DNA of 64,000 nucleotides from Morganella morganii (GCF_019402645.1 NZ_VKKS01000001.1:2944669-3008668), one strand, 5' to 3'; shown: positions 27,870 to 37,738, numbered from the stretch's first letter. Notes: a model not told the origin generated them from the letters alone. Numbers and translations: made by a program.

Positions 27870-28646
27870 TTACAGGTAAAAGCCGATGGGAGTGATTATC
27901 TCAATATGACCATTTCTGTTGCGCTCCTGTGGCGGCAGCGGGAAAGGAGACGCCCGTTGCACTGTAGCAAGTGCTTCCTTATCCAGCAGTTTTGTACCGG
28001 ATGAATTGACCAGCTCCGCAGAGATAACATTCCCTTGCATATTGAGTGTCACTTTTACATGAGAAACACCGGTGGATTTATAGCGCAGCAGTGCGCGCGG
28101 ATAGCGTTTGTATTTTGCCAGATGCGAATGCACAGCGCTCTCCCAGCCGGTACTGCCGCTGACCGGCTGCGGTGCATGGCTGGTAAAATCCGCGCGGCTG
28201 GCGGAACTGTCCCCCTGACGCGGTGCTGAAGTACTCTCAGCCAATACCGGTGACGGAGTGTCCGTTTCCGGCATTCTAATCTCTGTTACCGGCTTTTTCT
28301 CTGCTTTTTTCTTTATTTTCTCCGCTTTTCGCGTCCAGGTCCCCTGATCAGAGACCGCCAGTTTATCAACAGCAGATTCCCGCTCCGGCTCAGCCACCGG
28401 TTGCGGTGCCGGTTGTGACATCACCTGTCTGATCCCTTCCGCCTTTTCCGGCGGTGCACTTTCCGGCTGATAAACCCCGGGCATCAGTACAAATGCCGGG
28501 GGCAGCATACCTTTCTGCTCCTCAGCAGAAAAGCTCAGCCAGCCCAGAAACAGTGCCGGCAGCAGCGCATGAACTCCCACACTGGCAGCTGTGCCGCCGA
28601 CTGAATATCGCCTGTTCTGATAACAGGCCGCAGCCACATTCAACAT
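27870..28646 (-). CDS. TonB-like energy transducer (second TonB, FusB/HasB-like role)
   Basis: 258 residues. A single N-terminal membrane segment (about 18-42) is followed by a Pro/Glu/Lys-rich periplasmic spacer (LPPAFVLMPGVYQPES, PAPQPVAEPERES) and a C-terminal TonB domain (YKRYPRALLRYKSTGVSHVK, FPLPPQE). It would couple the proton-motive force to outer-membrane receptors. It is divergent from the sigma-factor gene of the receptor/protease cluster with a shared control region, so it is probably dedicated to that receptor and not the housekeeping TonB. Confidence 0.85.
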   Translation of the reverse strand: MLNVAAACYQNRRYSVGGTAASVGVHALLPALFLGWLSFSAEEQKGMLPPAFVLMPGVYQPESAPPEKAEGIRQVMSQPAPQPVAEPERESAVDKLAVSDQGTWTRKAEKIKKKAEKKPVTEIRMPETDTPSPVLAESTSAPRQGDSSASRADFTSHAPQPVSGSTGWESAVHSHLAKYKRYPRALLRYKSTGVSHVKVTLNMQGNVISAELVNSSGTKLLDKEALATVQRASPFPLPPQERNRNGHIEIITPIGFYL

Positions 28647-28704
28647 AACTCAACTCACTTTTTTTAATCGTTATTCACGTATTTCAATTTGTAAAATTAC
28701 AGGC

Positions 28705-28727
28705 ATAATGATAACGCAAATGATATT
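28705..28727. promoter_or_regulatory. Candidate Fur-box half-site between tonB-like and sigma-factor genes
   Basis: ATAATGATAA followed by CGCAAATGATATT. The first half matches the GATAATGATAA half of the Fur consensus closely; the second half is poor. Its position between two divergent iron-type genes supports a regulatory role. Confidence 0.4.
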
Positions 28728-28773
28728 GCTTTTTATTATTAAATAATAATTCAAATAACAACAATGAGATTTT

Positions 28774-29382
28774 TTGGATTTCTCTAAGCAATGCGTAATG
28801 ACTCCTTCAATTACGATGACTTCGATACACACCAGAAAAATGACGACTGAAAAATCGGTAAGCAGGCTTATTGCCGGAGCTTATCACTCAACCTACCATC
28901 AGCTTGTCCGCTTCTTCCATAAGCGGCTGGGCAACAGTCAGGATGCACGGGATTTGTCGCAGGATGTGTTTGCCCGCTGGCTGAAAGGCGGCAACGAGAC
29001 CTCTGTGCAGGAAACCCGCGCGTTCCTGTTTAAGATCGCCAACAATGTACTGACTGACCACTGGCGTTACAGTCAGCGCAAGGGCCGCGACCGGGTCAGT
29101 GAATGGGATGATTCACTGACTGCGGAAGTGGCTCAGGAGGAAGCCGATCCCCGGGTACAGCTCGAACACCGTCAGCGACTGGACAGGCTGTATCAGGTGC
29201 TGAATGAACTGCCGCCCCGTCAGCGGGAAGCCTTTGTGCTTTACCGGTTTGACGGACTTTCGCAAAGTGACATTGCCGAACGGATGGATATCTCTGTCAG
29301 TATGGTGGAAAAGCACATCGCCCGTGCCCTGCTGCAATGTAAACGCGCCATGAATGCCGCAGAACAAAAGGACGGGGAATGA
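28774..29382 (+). CDS. ECF sigma factor, FecI-like
   Basis: A sigma-70 family extracytoplasmic-function factor. Region 2 is visible (RDLSQDVFARWL, AFLFKIANNVLTDHWR), as is region 4 (LNELPPRQREAFVLYRF, ISVSMVEKHIARALL). It would direct RNA polymerase to the receptor operon on a signal passed through FecR. The N-terminus is uncertain: in-frame ATGs at 28798, 28816 and 28840 are alternatives, and the last begins MTTEKSVSRLIAGAY, nearest to the usual FecI start. Its stop overlaps the FecR gene start by 4 bp. Confidence 0.9.
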   Translation: MDFSKQCVMTPSITMTSIHTRKMTTEKSVSRLIAGAYHSTYHQLVRFFHKRLGNSQDARDLSQDVFARWLKGGNETSVQETRAFLFKIANNVLTDHWRYSQRKGRDRVSEWDDSLTAEVAQEEADPRVQLEHRQRLDRLYQVLNELPPRQREAFVLYRFDGLSQSDIAERMDISVSMVEKHIARALLQCKRAMNAAEQKDGE

Positions 29383-30341
29383 CAGACCGGCGGGAGCAGG
29401 ACGAACGGGAAGAGGCCGCTGCGCTGTGGTTTACGCGCTGGCACAGCCAGAGCATGACGTCACAGCAGCAGCGTGAGTTACAGACATGGCTGGCGGCCTC
29501 TCCGGAAAACCGGCAGGCATTTGATGATATGGCGCTGTTGTGGGGGGAAATGTCAGTCCTGCCGCGTCCGGAGGTCACTGCTCCGGCACCTGCCCGGGCC
29601 TTTCCGCTTCTGCGCCCGCTGCGCCATACTCTCGCCGGGCTGTTTATCCTGGTGATGCTGTTTCTGCCCTACAGCCAGTTACCTGCCCTGCTGATGGATA
29701 ACCTGACACTCGCCACTGCCGCAGAGAGCAAATCCATGATTCTGCCGGACGGCAGCCGTATTTTTCTCAACCGCGACAGTGAGGCGGATATTGCCTACGA
29801 GCAGACACATCGCCGCATAACCCTGGTGCGCGGCAATGCTTTTTTTCAGGTGAAATCCAATCCGTGGCGACCGTTTGTTATTCAGGCGGACGGTAGGGAG
29901 ATAACGGTTGTCGGGACAGAATTTGATGTCAGCCGCCGGGGTACGGAAGTAGCGGTCTCTGTGGCGAACGGAATTGTCGCCCTGCGGGATACGGCAGACG
30001 AAAAACCGGTATACCTCCGCGCCGGGGATAACGCTGTCAGTCCCGCACAGGGACAACCGCTGCTGCTCAGCCGTATCCCGCCGGAACAGGCAGGGGAGTG
30101 GCACAACGGACAAATCACCCTCACAGATACCCCGCTGCACGATGTTGTTGCCCGTCTCGCGCCTTACAGCAACCGCTCCGTCTCACTTGCCGCCAATGCT
30201 GCGGATCTGACCGTTTCCGGCCGGGTCACCCTTTCCGAAACAGATGCCTTTTTCACGGCACTGCCACTGCTGTTACCGGTTGAGGTAACAGAATTGCATG
30301 ACGGCAGCCTGTTGATTGTGAAGAAAAATAAAAATAAATGA
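29379..30341 (+). CDS. FecR-like anti-sigma/signal transducer
   Basis: 320 residues. The N-terminal cytosolic part (AALWFTRWHSQS, LQTWLAASPENRQAFDDM, the DUF4880-type region) binds the sigma factor. A single membrane segment follows at about 88-105 (HTLAGLFILVMLFLPYS). The periplasmic FecR domain (RITLVRGNAFFQV, FVIQADGREITVVGTEFDV) senses the STN domain of the receptor. It overlaps the sigma gene by 4 bp and precedes the receptor by about 90 bp. Confidence 0.92.
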   Translation: MTDRREQDEREEAAALWFTRWHSQSMTSQQQRELQTWLAASPENRQAFDDMALLWGEMSVLPRPEVTAPAPARAFPLLRPLRHTLAGLFILVMLFLPYSQLPALLMDNLTLATAAESKSMILPDGSRIFLNRDSEADIAYEQTHRRITLVRGNAFFQVKSNPWRPFVIQADGREITVVGTEFDVSRRGTEVAVSVANGIVALRDTADEKPVYLRAGDNAVSPAQGQPLLLSRIPPEQAGEWHNGQITLTDTPLHDVVARLAPYSNRSVSLAANAADLTVSGRVTLSETDAFFTALPLLLPVEVTELHDGSLLIVKKNKNK

Positions 30342-30348
30342 AAAAAAG

Positions 30349-30381
30349 AATAATTATCATGTGAGGATAATTCTCATTTCC
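30349..30381. promoter_or_regulatory. Candidate Fur box upstream of the TonB-dependent receptor
   Basis: AATAATTATCAT (30349-30360) matches 12 contiguous bases of an AT-rich Fur box. A second GATAATTCTCATT (30366-30378) follows. The site lies 50-80 bp before the receptor start. Confidence 0.45.
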
Positions 30382-30430
30382 GCGTCTTCTGATACAGGGG
30401 ATAACTACGACACTTCCGGAAATGATAAAA

Positions 30431-33187
30431 ATGACAATAACACCATCACCATTCAGTATCAGGGCCGTCAGTTCTGCCATTGTGCTGGCACTCGGACTGA
30501 CAGCGGCACCGGCAGGGGCGGCGGATCTCACACTTGATCTGCCGGAACAGGCACTGACCCGTTCACTGAATACCATCGCGCAGCAGGGGCAACTCCAGTT
30601 ACTTTATGATGCGGGACAACTCGGCGCGCTGCGTGCGCCCGCACTGCACGGCAGCTATTCAGCACAGACCGCGATTCAGACACTGCTGGCAGGCTCCGGC
30701 CTGACACTGGTGCAGCAGGGCAGCAGTTATGTCATCCGGCCGCTGACCACAGAAGCAGAAACGATTTTAATTCCGGAAACCCGGGTTCAGGGCGAACTGA
30801 CTTATCATCCGGCCACCGATGTGATGTCTGCCCCGCAATACATTACCTCTGAGGAGATCCGCCAGCGCAATACCGGTGACGGTAACGTTACGGAACTTCT
30901 GCGTACCAACCCGGCGGTGCAGTTTGCCGGAAACGACAGCTCTTCCCTCAACCAGGGCGAGATCAAGCCATCGCGGATTTCCATTCACGGTGCGTCCAGT
31001 TTCCAGAACGCCTATAAACTCGACGGTATCAGTTTTAACAACGATTTCGACCCGGCAAAAGATACCCTGGGCGAAACGTCCACCCGTCTGGACAGCGGCG
31101 ATCAGGGGATGTACATCGACAGCCGCCTGATCGACAGCGTGACGGTTTACGATAACAACATTCCGGTGGAGTTCGGCGGCTTTACCGGCGGCAGTGTGGA
31201 TGTCACCAGCCGCCGCTGGAACGGCGAAAACAGCGGCCATATGTATTACCGCACTACCCGCTCCTCCTGGAATCATCTGTTTGAGGATTCCTCACAGCCG
31301 ATTGATTCATCAAAAAATGATATCAGCCACCCGGCACGTTTCCAGAATGAATATAACAAACACGATTTCGGCGGCTGGTTTGAAGTCGGCGTGACAGAGA
31401 ACAGCGGCCTGACAGTGTCCGCTTCCCGCCGTACCTCCACCATCCCGGCTAATACTTCTGTTCTGATGGCGGTGATGGACGGCGAAGACCTCGTCGGTTA
31501 TGAGTTTGATAAGCGCAAACGCAACCAAAAACGCACCTCAGACAACCTGTTTGTGAAGTACGCGATGGATCTCTCGCCGGTCACCACCGCCGATATCTCG
31601 CTGAATTACTCCGATTACAAGGCGCGCTTGTTCGCATCCAATATTGCCAACTCCGGTTATGACAATAACCACAAAGGGTTAGGTGTAACCGGTGTTCTGA
31701 AACACCGGACCAGCCTGGCCGATCTGGAATTCACCCTGGGTTATCAGAAACTGAAAGATAACCGCGTGAATGACGAGCAGAATTTCTATGAAATGAAGGA
31801 TAAATTGCCGGACGGCAAAACGATTATTAACACTAAAATGGGCGGGCTGGGTGATCTGCGGACAGAGCAGGACAATGTCACCACCAAAGCCGTCGCCCGT
31901 TTCCTGCCGTCAGAAGGCTTCGGGATGATACACCGCCCGACACTCGGCGCGGAGACAACACACACCAAAGGCCGCTATATCCGCGATAAGTCGCACTATC
32001 ACACCAGTGATGACAGAGCCACTTATGCGGATATGGGCATGGAGATGACCAATATCCACCGCTTCCTGCCGGGAACAGCCTCTGTCAGTTATAACAACTA
32101 CTCTCTGTTTGCCGATGACAATATTGAGATTGGCCGCCTGACACTTCGCCCGGGTATCCGCGTGGATCGCGATGATTTTGTTCAGCGCACCAATGTCGCA
32201 CCGCGTCTGGCCGCCACTTATGATCTGTTCGGTAACAAAGAGACATTGCTGATCGCCGGTGCTAACCGCTATTACGGCCGCTCCATGCTGACTTACGCCC
32301 TGTACGGCGCGCAGAATGCCGGGCTGGAAAAATGTTATATGTGCGGCTTTATGGGGATGGAGCCGACCTGGGATAAAACCAATGATTATGAAGGTCTGGA
32401 TTCACTGAAAACCCCGTATAACGATGAGATTTCCCTCGGCCTTCAGCAGGAAATCCTCAGCACTACCTGGCGCCTGACGTATGTTCACCGCGAAGGCTAT
32501 GATGAAGTGCGCAGCCGTACCAAATACAACAACCTGACCGGGTCGGATAAATACTCCGATAAAGGCAAAATCCGCACCTTTGATAATGCCGGACGCAGCA
32601 AACATGACTCCGTCACCCTGGCCGTCAGTAACAGTCAGCCGTGGGAATGGGGACAGGCAAGCCATGTCTTTACCTCTTCAATCGTCTGGCAGGATACCAA
32701 AAGCAACTTCCCGTCTGACCAGGGTTATGCCTTCTTTGAGCCGGGCACTGCCATTAACTCCGACAAAGTGATGTACGGCGGCAAAGTGATCGATGTCAGT
32801 GACCTGCCAGCCGGCAACTTTAACTCGCCGCTGAAACTGAACATTGAACTGACCAGTGACTGGGATAACTACAACATCTCCTGGTACAACCGCCTGCAAT
32901 GGTGGGGAGCACGTAACCAGGCAGTCCGTCATGACAATGAAGTGGTCCGTGATCCGCAGTACGGCGAATTACGTGTCTATCAGAAAGAGCATTTCGCATC
33001 CAAATTCACCTGGGATACCCGGGTGAACTGGAAACCGGAGTTTGCTTACGGCGCGTCCGTCTCGCTGGAGGTGAATAACGTTCTGAATAACAAAAATGTC
33101 GCGGATACCTTTATCTACGCCGGTAACAAGGTGATTGCCTATGATCCGGGCCGTCAGTTCTGGTTACAGCTGAATTACGATTTTTAA
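30431..33187 (+). CDS. TonB-dependent outer-membrane receptor with STN signalling domain
   Basis: About 918 residues from the ATG at 30431, which has a better-spaced GGA than the ATG at 30422. It has a signal peptide (cleaved near PAGAADL) and an STN domain at about 35-105 (LDLPEQALTRSLNTIAQQGQ). A plug follows (IHGASSFQNAYKLDGISF, VEFGGFTGGSVDVTS), then a beta-barrel ending in FWLQLNYDF with terminal Phe. The STN domain plus the FecI/FecR pair means ligand binding should switch on its own transcription. Its neighbours are an SbmA/YddA-type transporter and an M16 protease, as in fus and yddAB-pqqL loci. The ligand is therefore inferred to be a protein or peptide carrying iron, or a PQQ-like peptide cofactor. 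A C-x2-C pair (KCYMCGF) lies in a predicted surface loop. Confidence 0.88.
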   Translation: MTITPSPFSIRAVSSAIVLALGLTAAPAGAADLTLDLPEQALTRSLNTIAQQGQLQLLYDAGQLGALRAPALHGSYSAQTAIQTLLAGSGLTLVQQGSSYVIRPLTTEAETILIPETRVQGELTYHPATDVMSAPQYITSEEIRQRNTGDGNVTELLRTNPAVQFAGNDSSSLNQGEIKPSRISIHGASSFQNAYKLDGISFNNDFDPAKDTLGETSTRLDSGDQGMYIDSRLIDSVTVYDNNIPVEFGGFTGGSVDVTSRRWNGENSGHMYYRTTRSSWNHLFEDSSQPIDSSKNDISHPARFQNEYNKHDFGGWFEVGVTENSGLTVSASRRTSTIPANTSVLMAVMDGEDLVGYEFDKRKRNQKRTSDNLFVKYAMDLSPVTTADISLNYSDYKARLFASNIANSGYDNNHKGLGVTGVLKHRTSLADLEFTLGYQKLKDNRVNDEQNFYEMKDKLPDGKTIINTKMGGLGDLRTEQDNVTTKAVARFLPSEGFGMIHRPTLGAETTHTKGRYIRDKSHYHTSDDRATYADMGMEMTNIHRFLPGTASVSYNNYSLFADDNIEIGRLTLRPGIRVDRDDFVQRTNVAPRLAATYDLFGNKETLLIAGANRYYGRSMLTYALYGAQNAGLEKCYMCGFMGMEPTWDKTNDYEGLDSLKTPYNDEISLGLQQEILSTTWRLTYVHREGYDEVRSRTKYNNLTGSDKYSDKGKIRTFDNAGRSKHDSVTLAVSNSQPWEWGQASHVFTSSIVWQDTKSNFPSDQGYAFFEPGTAINSDKVMYGGKVIDVSDLPAGNFNSPLKLNIELTSDWDNYNISWYNRLQWWGARNQAVRHDNEVVRDPQYGELRVYQKEHFASKFTWDTRVNWKPEFAYGASVSLEVNNVLNNKNVADTFIYAGNKVIAYDPGRQFWLQLNYDF

Positions 33188-33229
33188 TCTGAGCATATGA
33201 GCAATGTCTCTTAACGTTATGAATAATCA

Positions 33230-34930
33230 ATGAAAACAATAAAACAATTTATCTGGCTGGTAACGCCGTTCTGGGGGCGGCGTGCCGCCCTGTTTTGCTG
33301 GTTCTTACTGTTGTTGTCTCTCGGGCTGACACTCTCTTCCGTCTGGTTCAATATCCGCATGAACCAGTGGAACGGGGATTTTTATAATGCACTGCAAAAG
33401 CTGGACGGCGCGACACTGTATCAGCTGATCAAATTTTTCGTCGTCCTGGTCAGCGGACTGATCCTGGTAGTGGTTCTCGGCACGTATTTCCGGCAGAAAC
33501 TGGCTATCCGCTGGCGGGAGGGGATGACAAAACAGATCCTCAGCCGCTGGCTGTCGCCGCAGAGCCGCCATTACCTGCTGCGTCTGACTGCACAGGAGCC
33601 GGATAACCCGGATCAGCGGATTGCCGAAGATGTCCGTCTGCTGGTGGAATCCACCCTCAGCCTGCTGATCACCTTTCTGCACTCGCTGCTGACCCTGATT
33701 TCCTTTGCCGCCATTCTCTGGCAACTCTCCGGCAGTATTCTGCTCTCTGTTGCCGGTACTGACTGGCGCATTAACGGCTATATGTTCTGGGCCTGTATTG
33801 CTTACACCCTGGCCGGTATCGCACTGACACAGCTTATCGGCGGGCCGCTGCGCAAACTGAATATGGAAAAACAGCAGCGCGAGGCGGATTACCGTGCGGC
33901 ACTGATCACCCGCAGGCAGCACGGCGATGCTATCGCAGGACAGCGGGGAGAGTTACAGGATAAACAACAGCTGCTTGCCCGTTTCGCCCGTGTGGCGGCC
34001 AACTGGAATCAGTTGATCCGCTGCGAACGGAATTTATCATTTTATACAGTGGGTTATCAGCAGGTTACCGCACTGGCGCCGATCCTGTTTGCCCTGCCGA
34101 AATTCCTCGCCGGTGAACTGATGCTGGGCGGATTAATGCAGCTGCGCCAGGCCTTTACCAGTGTCGCGACCTCACTCGGCTGGTTTATTTTTGCCTATAA
34201 AGAGATTGCCGCCTGGCAGGCGACAGTAACCCGTCTGTACCATTTTGTCCGCCTGCTGGAAAATGACGCAGTGTCTGATGTCACCGAAACCCGCCAGTCC
34301 GCAGTACGCCTTCAGGTATCGGCTGATATTCTGCTGCCGGATAACCGTCCTCTGCTGGAAAATGTCACACTTTCCCTGCGCGCCGGGGAATTTGCTATTA
34401 TCAGCGGCCGTTCCGGGCTGGGTAAATCCACCCTGCTGCGCGCACTCAGCGGCCACTGGCCTTACTACCGGGGAAATATCAGCCGTGAACAGGATGTGAT
34501 GTGGGTTCCGCAATCACTCTATCTGCCGTCCGGGACACTGAAATCGCTGCTGGCGTATCCGCATGCCGCCGGACAATTCAGCCCGGAGGCTTACCGGGAT
34601 GTTCTGGATGCCACCGGACTTGCTGCGCTGATACCACAACTGAATGTCGATGCCGACTGGCGCCAGCGCCTGTCCGGCGGCGAACAGCAGCGCCTGCTGA
34701 TCGCCCGTCTGCTGCTCAGTCAGCCGAAGCTGATGCTGCTCGATGAAATTACCTCCGCACTGGACGATGATAATTCTGTCCGCATGATCCGCCTGCTCCG
34801 CCGGTGCCTGCCGGACAGCACGCTTTTGCTGGTCAGTCACCAGCGTTTTCTTCAGCAGGAAGCGGATCGTGTGATCGCTCTGTCCGCTCCTGTAACCACC
34901 TGCACATCAGGAGCCCGATATGCTTTATAA
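33230..34930 (+). CDS. yddA: SbmA/BacA-type ABC transporter with fused ATPase (YddA/FusD-like)
   Basis: 566 residues. The N-terminal membrane domain is of the ABC_membrane_2 type (NIRMNQWNGDFYNALQKLDG, then FRQKLAIRWREGMTKQILSRW). A C-terminal ATPase follows: Walker A GRSGLGKST, signature RLSGGEQQR, Walker B LMLLDEITSALDD. It matches E. coli YddA and Pectobacterium FusD. In fus systems the homologue is thought to move the cleaved peptide or protein products across the inner membrane. It starts 42 bp after the receptor and its end overlaps the protease start. Confidence 0.85.
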   Translation: MKTIKQFIWLVTPFWGRRAALFCWFLLLLSLGLTLSSVWFNIRMNQWNGDFYNALQKLDGATLYQLIKFFVVLVSGLILVVVLGTYFRQKLAIRWREGMTKQILSRWLSPQSRHYLLRLTAQEPDNPDQRIAEDVRLLVESTLSLLITFLHSLLTLISFAAILWQLSGSILLSVAGTDWRINGYMFWACIAYTLAGIALTQLIGGPLRKLNMEKQQREADYRAALITRRQHGDAIAGQRGELQDKQQLLARFARVAANWNQLIRCERNLSFYTVGYQQVTALAPILFALPKFLAGELMLGGLMQLRQAFTSVATSLGWFIFAYKEIAAWQATVTRLYHFVRLLENDAVSDVTETRQSAVRLQVSADILLPDNRPLLENVTLSLRAGEFAIISGRSGLGKSTLLRALSGHWPYYRGNISREQDVMWVPQSLYLPSGTLKSLLAYPHAAGQFSPEAYRDVLDATGLAALIPQLNVDADWRQRLSGGEQQRLLIARLLLSQPKLMLLDEITSALDDDNSVRMIRLLRRCLPDSTLLLVSHQRFLQQEADRVIALSAPVTTCTSGARYAL

Positions 34931-37706
34931 AATGACCTTCGCCGGTGCGGTGCTGATCCTCACCGGCTGTACCGCTGTCAGCACAACCGGTACAGATAAC
35001 CATCCGCTGCCGCAGCGCAGTGATTTACAGCACATCCGCCTGGCAAACGGGATGAATGTGTATCTGCTGTCACGCCCGCAGCCGGGCGCGGAACTGCGGC
35101 TGCTGGTGGAAAGCGGTTCATTGCAGGAAACAGAAGAACAGCGCGGTCTGGCACATTTCACCGAACATATGGCCTTTAAAGGCACCACTCATTTTCCGGA
35201 CACCCAAAGTTTTAAACAGCTGGAAAAACAAGGGCTGAATCTCGGCAGCCACGTGAATGCCGCCACCAGCCTCAATTCCACTGTCTATAAACTGTCATTA
35301 CCGCAGGCCACGCCGGAACAGATTCAGACCGGTTTACAGGTTCTCGCCGACTGGGCGCAGGGCATGACTTTTGACCCTGATGCCTTTGATAAAGAACGCT
35401 CCGTGATTATTGAGGAGTGGCGTCTGCGCCAGGGCATCGGCTTCCGCATCAATAATGCCCTTGAACAGCTTCGTTATGCGGGCAGTCTTTATGCGGAGCG
35501 TGATCCGATCGGGTTACTGGATGTGATCCGCCATGCGCCGGTCAGTACGGCAAAAGACTATTATCAGACCTGGTATCAGCCGCAGCGCATGAGTCTGGTG
35601 GTTATCGGACAGTTTAACCGCCACGACGTCAGCAATCTGGCGGAGGCGTATTTTAATCAGCCCGCAAAAAAAGATGCCGCACAGGATGATCCGGCCCGTC
35701 AGCGTTTTGCTCCGCAGCCGGGACTGCTGGTAAAACCCATCTTTGATAAAGAACAGGGGCAGCGCATCATGCAGTTCGCACTGCAAAGAGATATCTGCGC
35801 TCCGCTCAACACCCGTGACGGACAGTATGACGACCTGCTGGATAATCTCTGGGTGACTATTCTCAACCAGCGCCTGACTGCGCTGGTGGATAACGGGCAG
35901 TTACCGGCTGCCAGTATCAATCCGCAGGGAGCCATGCTGGACAGCCGCCGCCTTCAGCAACTGATGATAGTGCATCCGCAGGGCGGGGATTACCTCGGCA
36001 GTATCACCTTATTGTGGACAGAAATTCAGCGCCTGGCGACACAGCCCGTCACACAGGCAGAGCTGGACGATGCCCGGCAGAGCCTGCTGGCAAAACTCAG
36101 TCAGCAGGCCGCCGGGGAATCCCGCTACGGCAATGATTATCTCGCCGATACCATCACCACCGCACTGGAATACCGGATGCCGGTTCAGGACAAGCGTCAG
36201 CAGCTCACCACGGCATGGGAACTGCTCAAACCGGTTACGCCGGACACCCTGAAAACCCACGTGAGCGGATTCCTGAACCAGGCATCATCGCGCCTGGCAT
36301 TGCTCGGGCCGGACACCGAACAGGCGCGCTTTGATGAGAAAGCCTTCACTGACCGCTGGCAGCAGATCCGGCAGTCCGCCCCGGGACCGTTCTCCCTGAC
36401 AGTGCGGCAGGTCGCGCTGAATGTCACCCCGGCGGCGGCCGGCACCATTGTTCAGGAGCAGACATTGCCGCTGCCGTCCACGGAATCATGGCAGTTATCC
36501 AACGGTATCCGGGTGATTGTCCATCAGGATAAAAGCCTGAAAGATAATATTCAGATCAATCTGCGTATTCCGGGCGGCCGTTCACTGGAACCCGCCGGAC
36601 AGGAAGGTTTGACCGACTGGGCACTGAAACTGCCGGAAAGCAGCGGCTATAGTGAACTGAGTGCCCGCGAACTGACGTTATTCAGCAAACAGCACAGCCT
36701 CTCGCTGCGGCCGTACAGTGAGCTGCTGAATCACGGTTTCCGTGGCGAAGCCCCGCCGGAAGAATTAGACACCCTGCTGAAACTGCTGCATCTGAAGATC
36801 ACACAGCCGCAGTTCAGCGGCGAAAAATTACTCCGTAATCAGCAACTGACGCTGGAGAGTCTGAGCAGCACCCCGGTGGAGCGCCGCTTCCTGGATGCCA
36901 TTAACCGCGAAAGCCATACTAACGGTGAACGTCTGGTGATAAATGAAAACGGCGGCTGGCGTCAGTTTACTGCCGCACAATTACAACGTAATCACCGTCT
37001 CCTGCTCAGTCCGGTACAGGACATGACACTGGTGATCAGCGGTGCGGCGGATAAAAAACAGATAAAACAGGCTGTTGAGAAATGGATCGCCACCCTGCCT
37101 GCTTCCGGGCAGCACCTGCAATGGCGGGATCCGGCTATTGCGCCTAAAATGCAATCCTTCAGCCGGACTTACCCGATAGCCAGTTCCGATAAAACGATGG
37201 TGAGTATTCAGTACGCCGCCCCGGCACAGTGGTCACAGAAAGAAAGCCTGACGCTGCAACTGGCCGACAGCATCATCAGCAAACAGTTGCGTGGTGCATT
37301 GCGGGAACAGGCGGGCGGTATTTACGCCCTGAGTTTCTCCTCCATGCTGGCAAAACTGCCCGCGCCGTACTACAGTGCCCGGCTGAATTTCACCACAGAT
37401 CCTCAGCGCGCCGCAGAGATGACCGTATTAAGCCGGAATGTGCTGAAAGCGCTGAAAACAGACGGTGTGAGTGACAATGCCCTGAAAGAGGCTAAAGCCA
37501 ACTGGTTACTGGAAAAACAGCAGGCTTATCAGAGTGCGGCTTTCTGGACAGAATCACTGTCTCAGATTGCCGGGGATGACAATGAATTTCCCCGGATAAC
37601 CGCAGAAGAGGCGTTAATTAATCAGATTACCACAGAGGATATAAACCGGGCATTATCCCGCTACAGCGGTGAGAATGAAAAATTATTTATGCTCACGCCG
37701 CCATAA
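34920..37706 (+). CDS. pqqL: M16 family zinc protease, PqqL/FusC-like lipoprotein
   Basis: 928 residues. The signal ends in the lipobox LTGC (Cys17), so membrane anchoring in the periplasm is likely. The inverted zinc motif HFTEH is at 79-83, with the distal Glu at about 165 (VIIEEWR). Two M16 halves follow (second half from about 520, WQLSNGIRVIVHQDKSLKDN). FusC and PqqL cleave imported plant-type ferredoxin or related proteins to free iron. It overlaps the ABC transporter by 11 bp and ends at a bidirectional terminator. Confidence 0.9.
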   Translation: MLYKMTFAGAVLILTGCTAVSTTGTDNHPLPQRSDLQHIRLANGMNVYLLSRPQPGAELRLLVESGSLQETEEQRGLAHFTEHMAFKGTTHFPDTQSFKQLEKQGLNLGSHVNAATSLNSTVYKLSLPQATPEQIQTGLQVLADWAQGMTFDPDAFDKERSVIIEEWRLRQGIGFRINNALEQLRYAGSLYAERDPIGLLDVIRHAPVSTAKDYYQTWYQPQRMSLVVIGQFNRHDVSNLAEAYFNQPAKKDAAQDDPARQRFAPQPGLLVKPIFDKEQGQRIMQFALQRDICAPLNTRDGQYDDLLDNLWVTILNQRLTALVDNGQLPAASINPQGAMLDSRRLQQLMIVHPQGGDYLGSITLLWTEIQRLATQPVTQAELDDARQSLLAKLSQQAAGESRYGNDYLADTITTALEYRMPVQDKRQQLTTAWELLKPVTPDTLKTHVSGFLNQASSRLALLGPDTEQARFDEKAFTDRWQQIRQSAPGPFSLTVRQVALNVTPAAAGTIVQEQTLPLPSTESWQLSNGIRVIVHQDKSLKDNIQINLRIPGGRSLEPAGQEGLTDWALKLPESSGYSELSARELTLFSKQHSLSLRPYSELLNHGFRGEAPPEELDTLLKLLHLKITQPQFSGEKLLRNQQLTLESLSSTPVERRFLDAINRESHTNGERLVINENGGWRQFTAAQLQRNHRLLLSPVQDMTLVISGAADKKQIKQAVEKWIATLPASGQHLQWRDPAIAPKMQSFSRTYPIASSDKTMVSIQYAAPAQWSQKESLTLQLADSIISKQLRGALREQAGGIYALSFSSMLAKLPAPYYSARLNFTTDPQRAAEMTVLSRNVLKALKTDGVSDNALKEAKANWLLEKQQAYQSAAFWTESLSQIAGDDNEFPRITAEEALINQITTEDINRALSRYSGENEKLFMLTPP

Positions 37707-37709
37707 TAT

Positions 37710-37738
37710 AATAAAGCCTCTTAACAGAGGCTTTATTA
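37710..37738. terminator. Terminator after the M16 protease
   Basis: AATAAAGCCTC pairs with GAGGCTTTATT around a TTAACA loop. The A and T flanks allow function on both strands. Confidence 0.8.
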
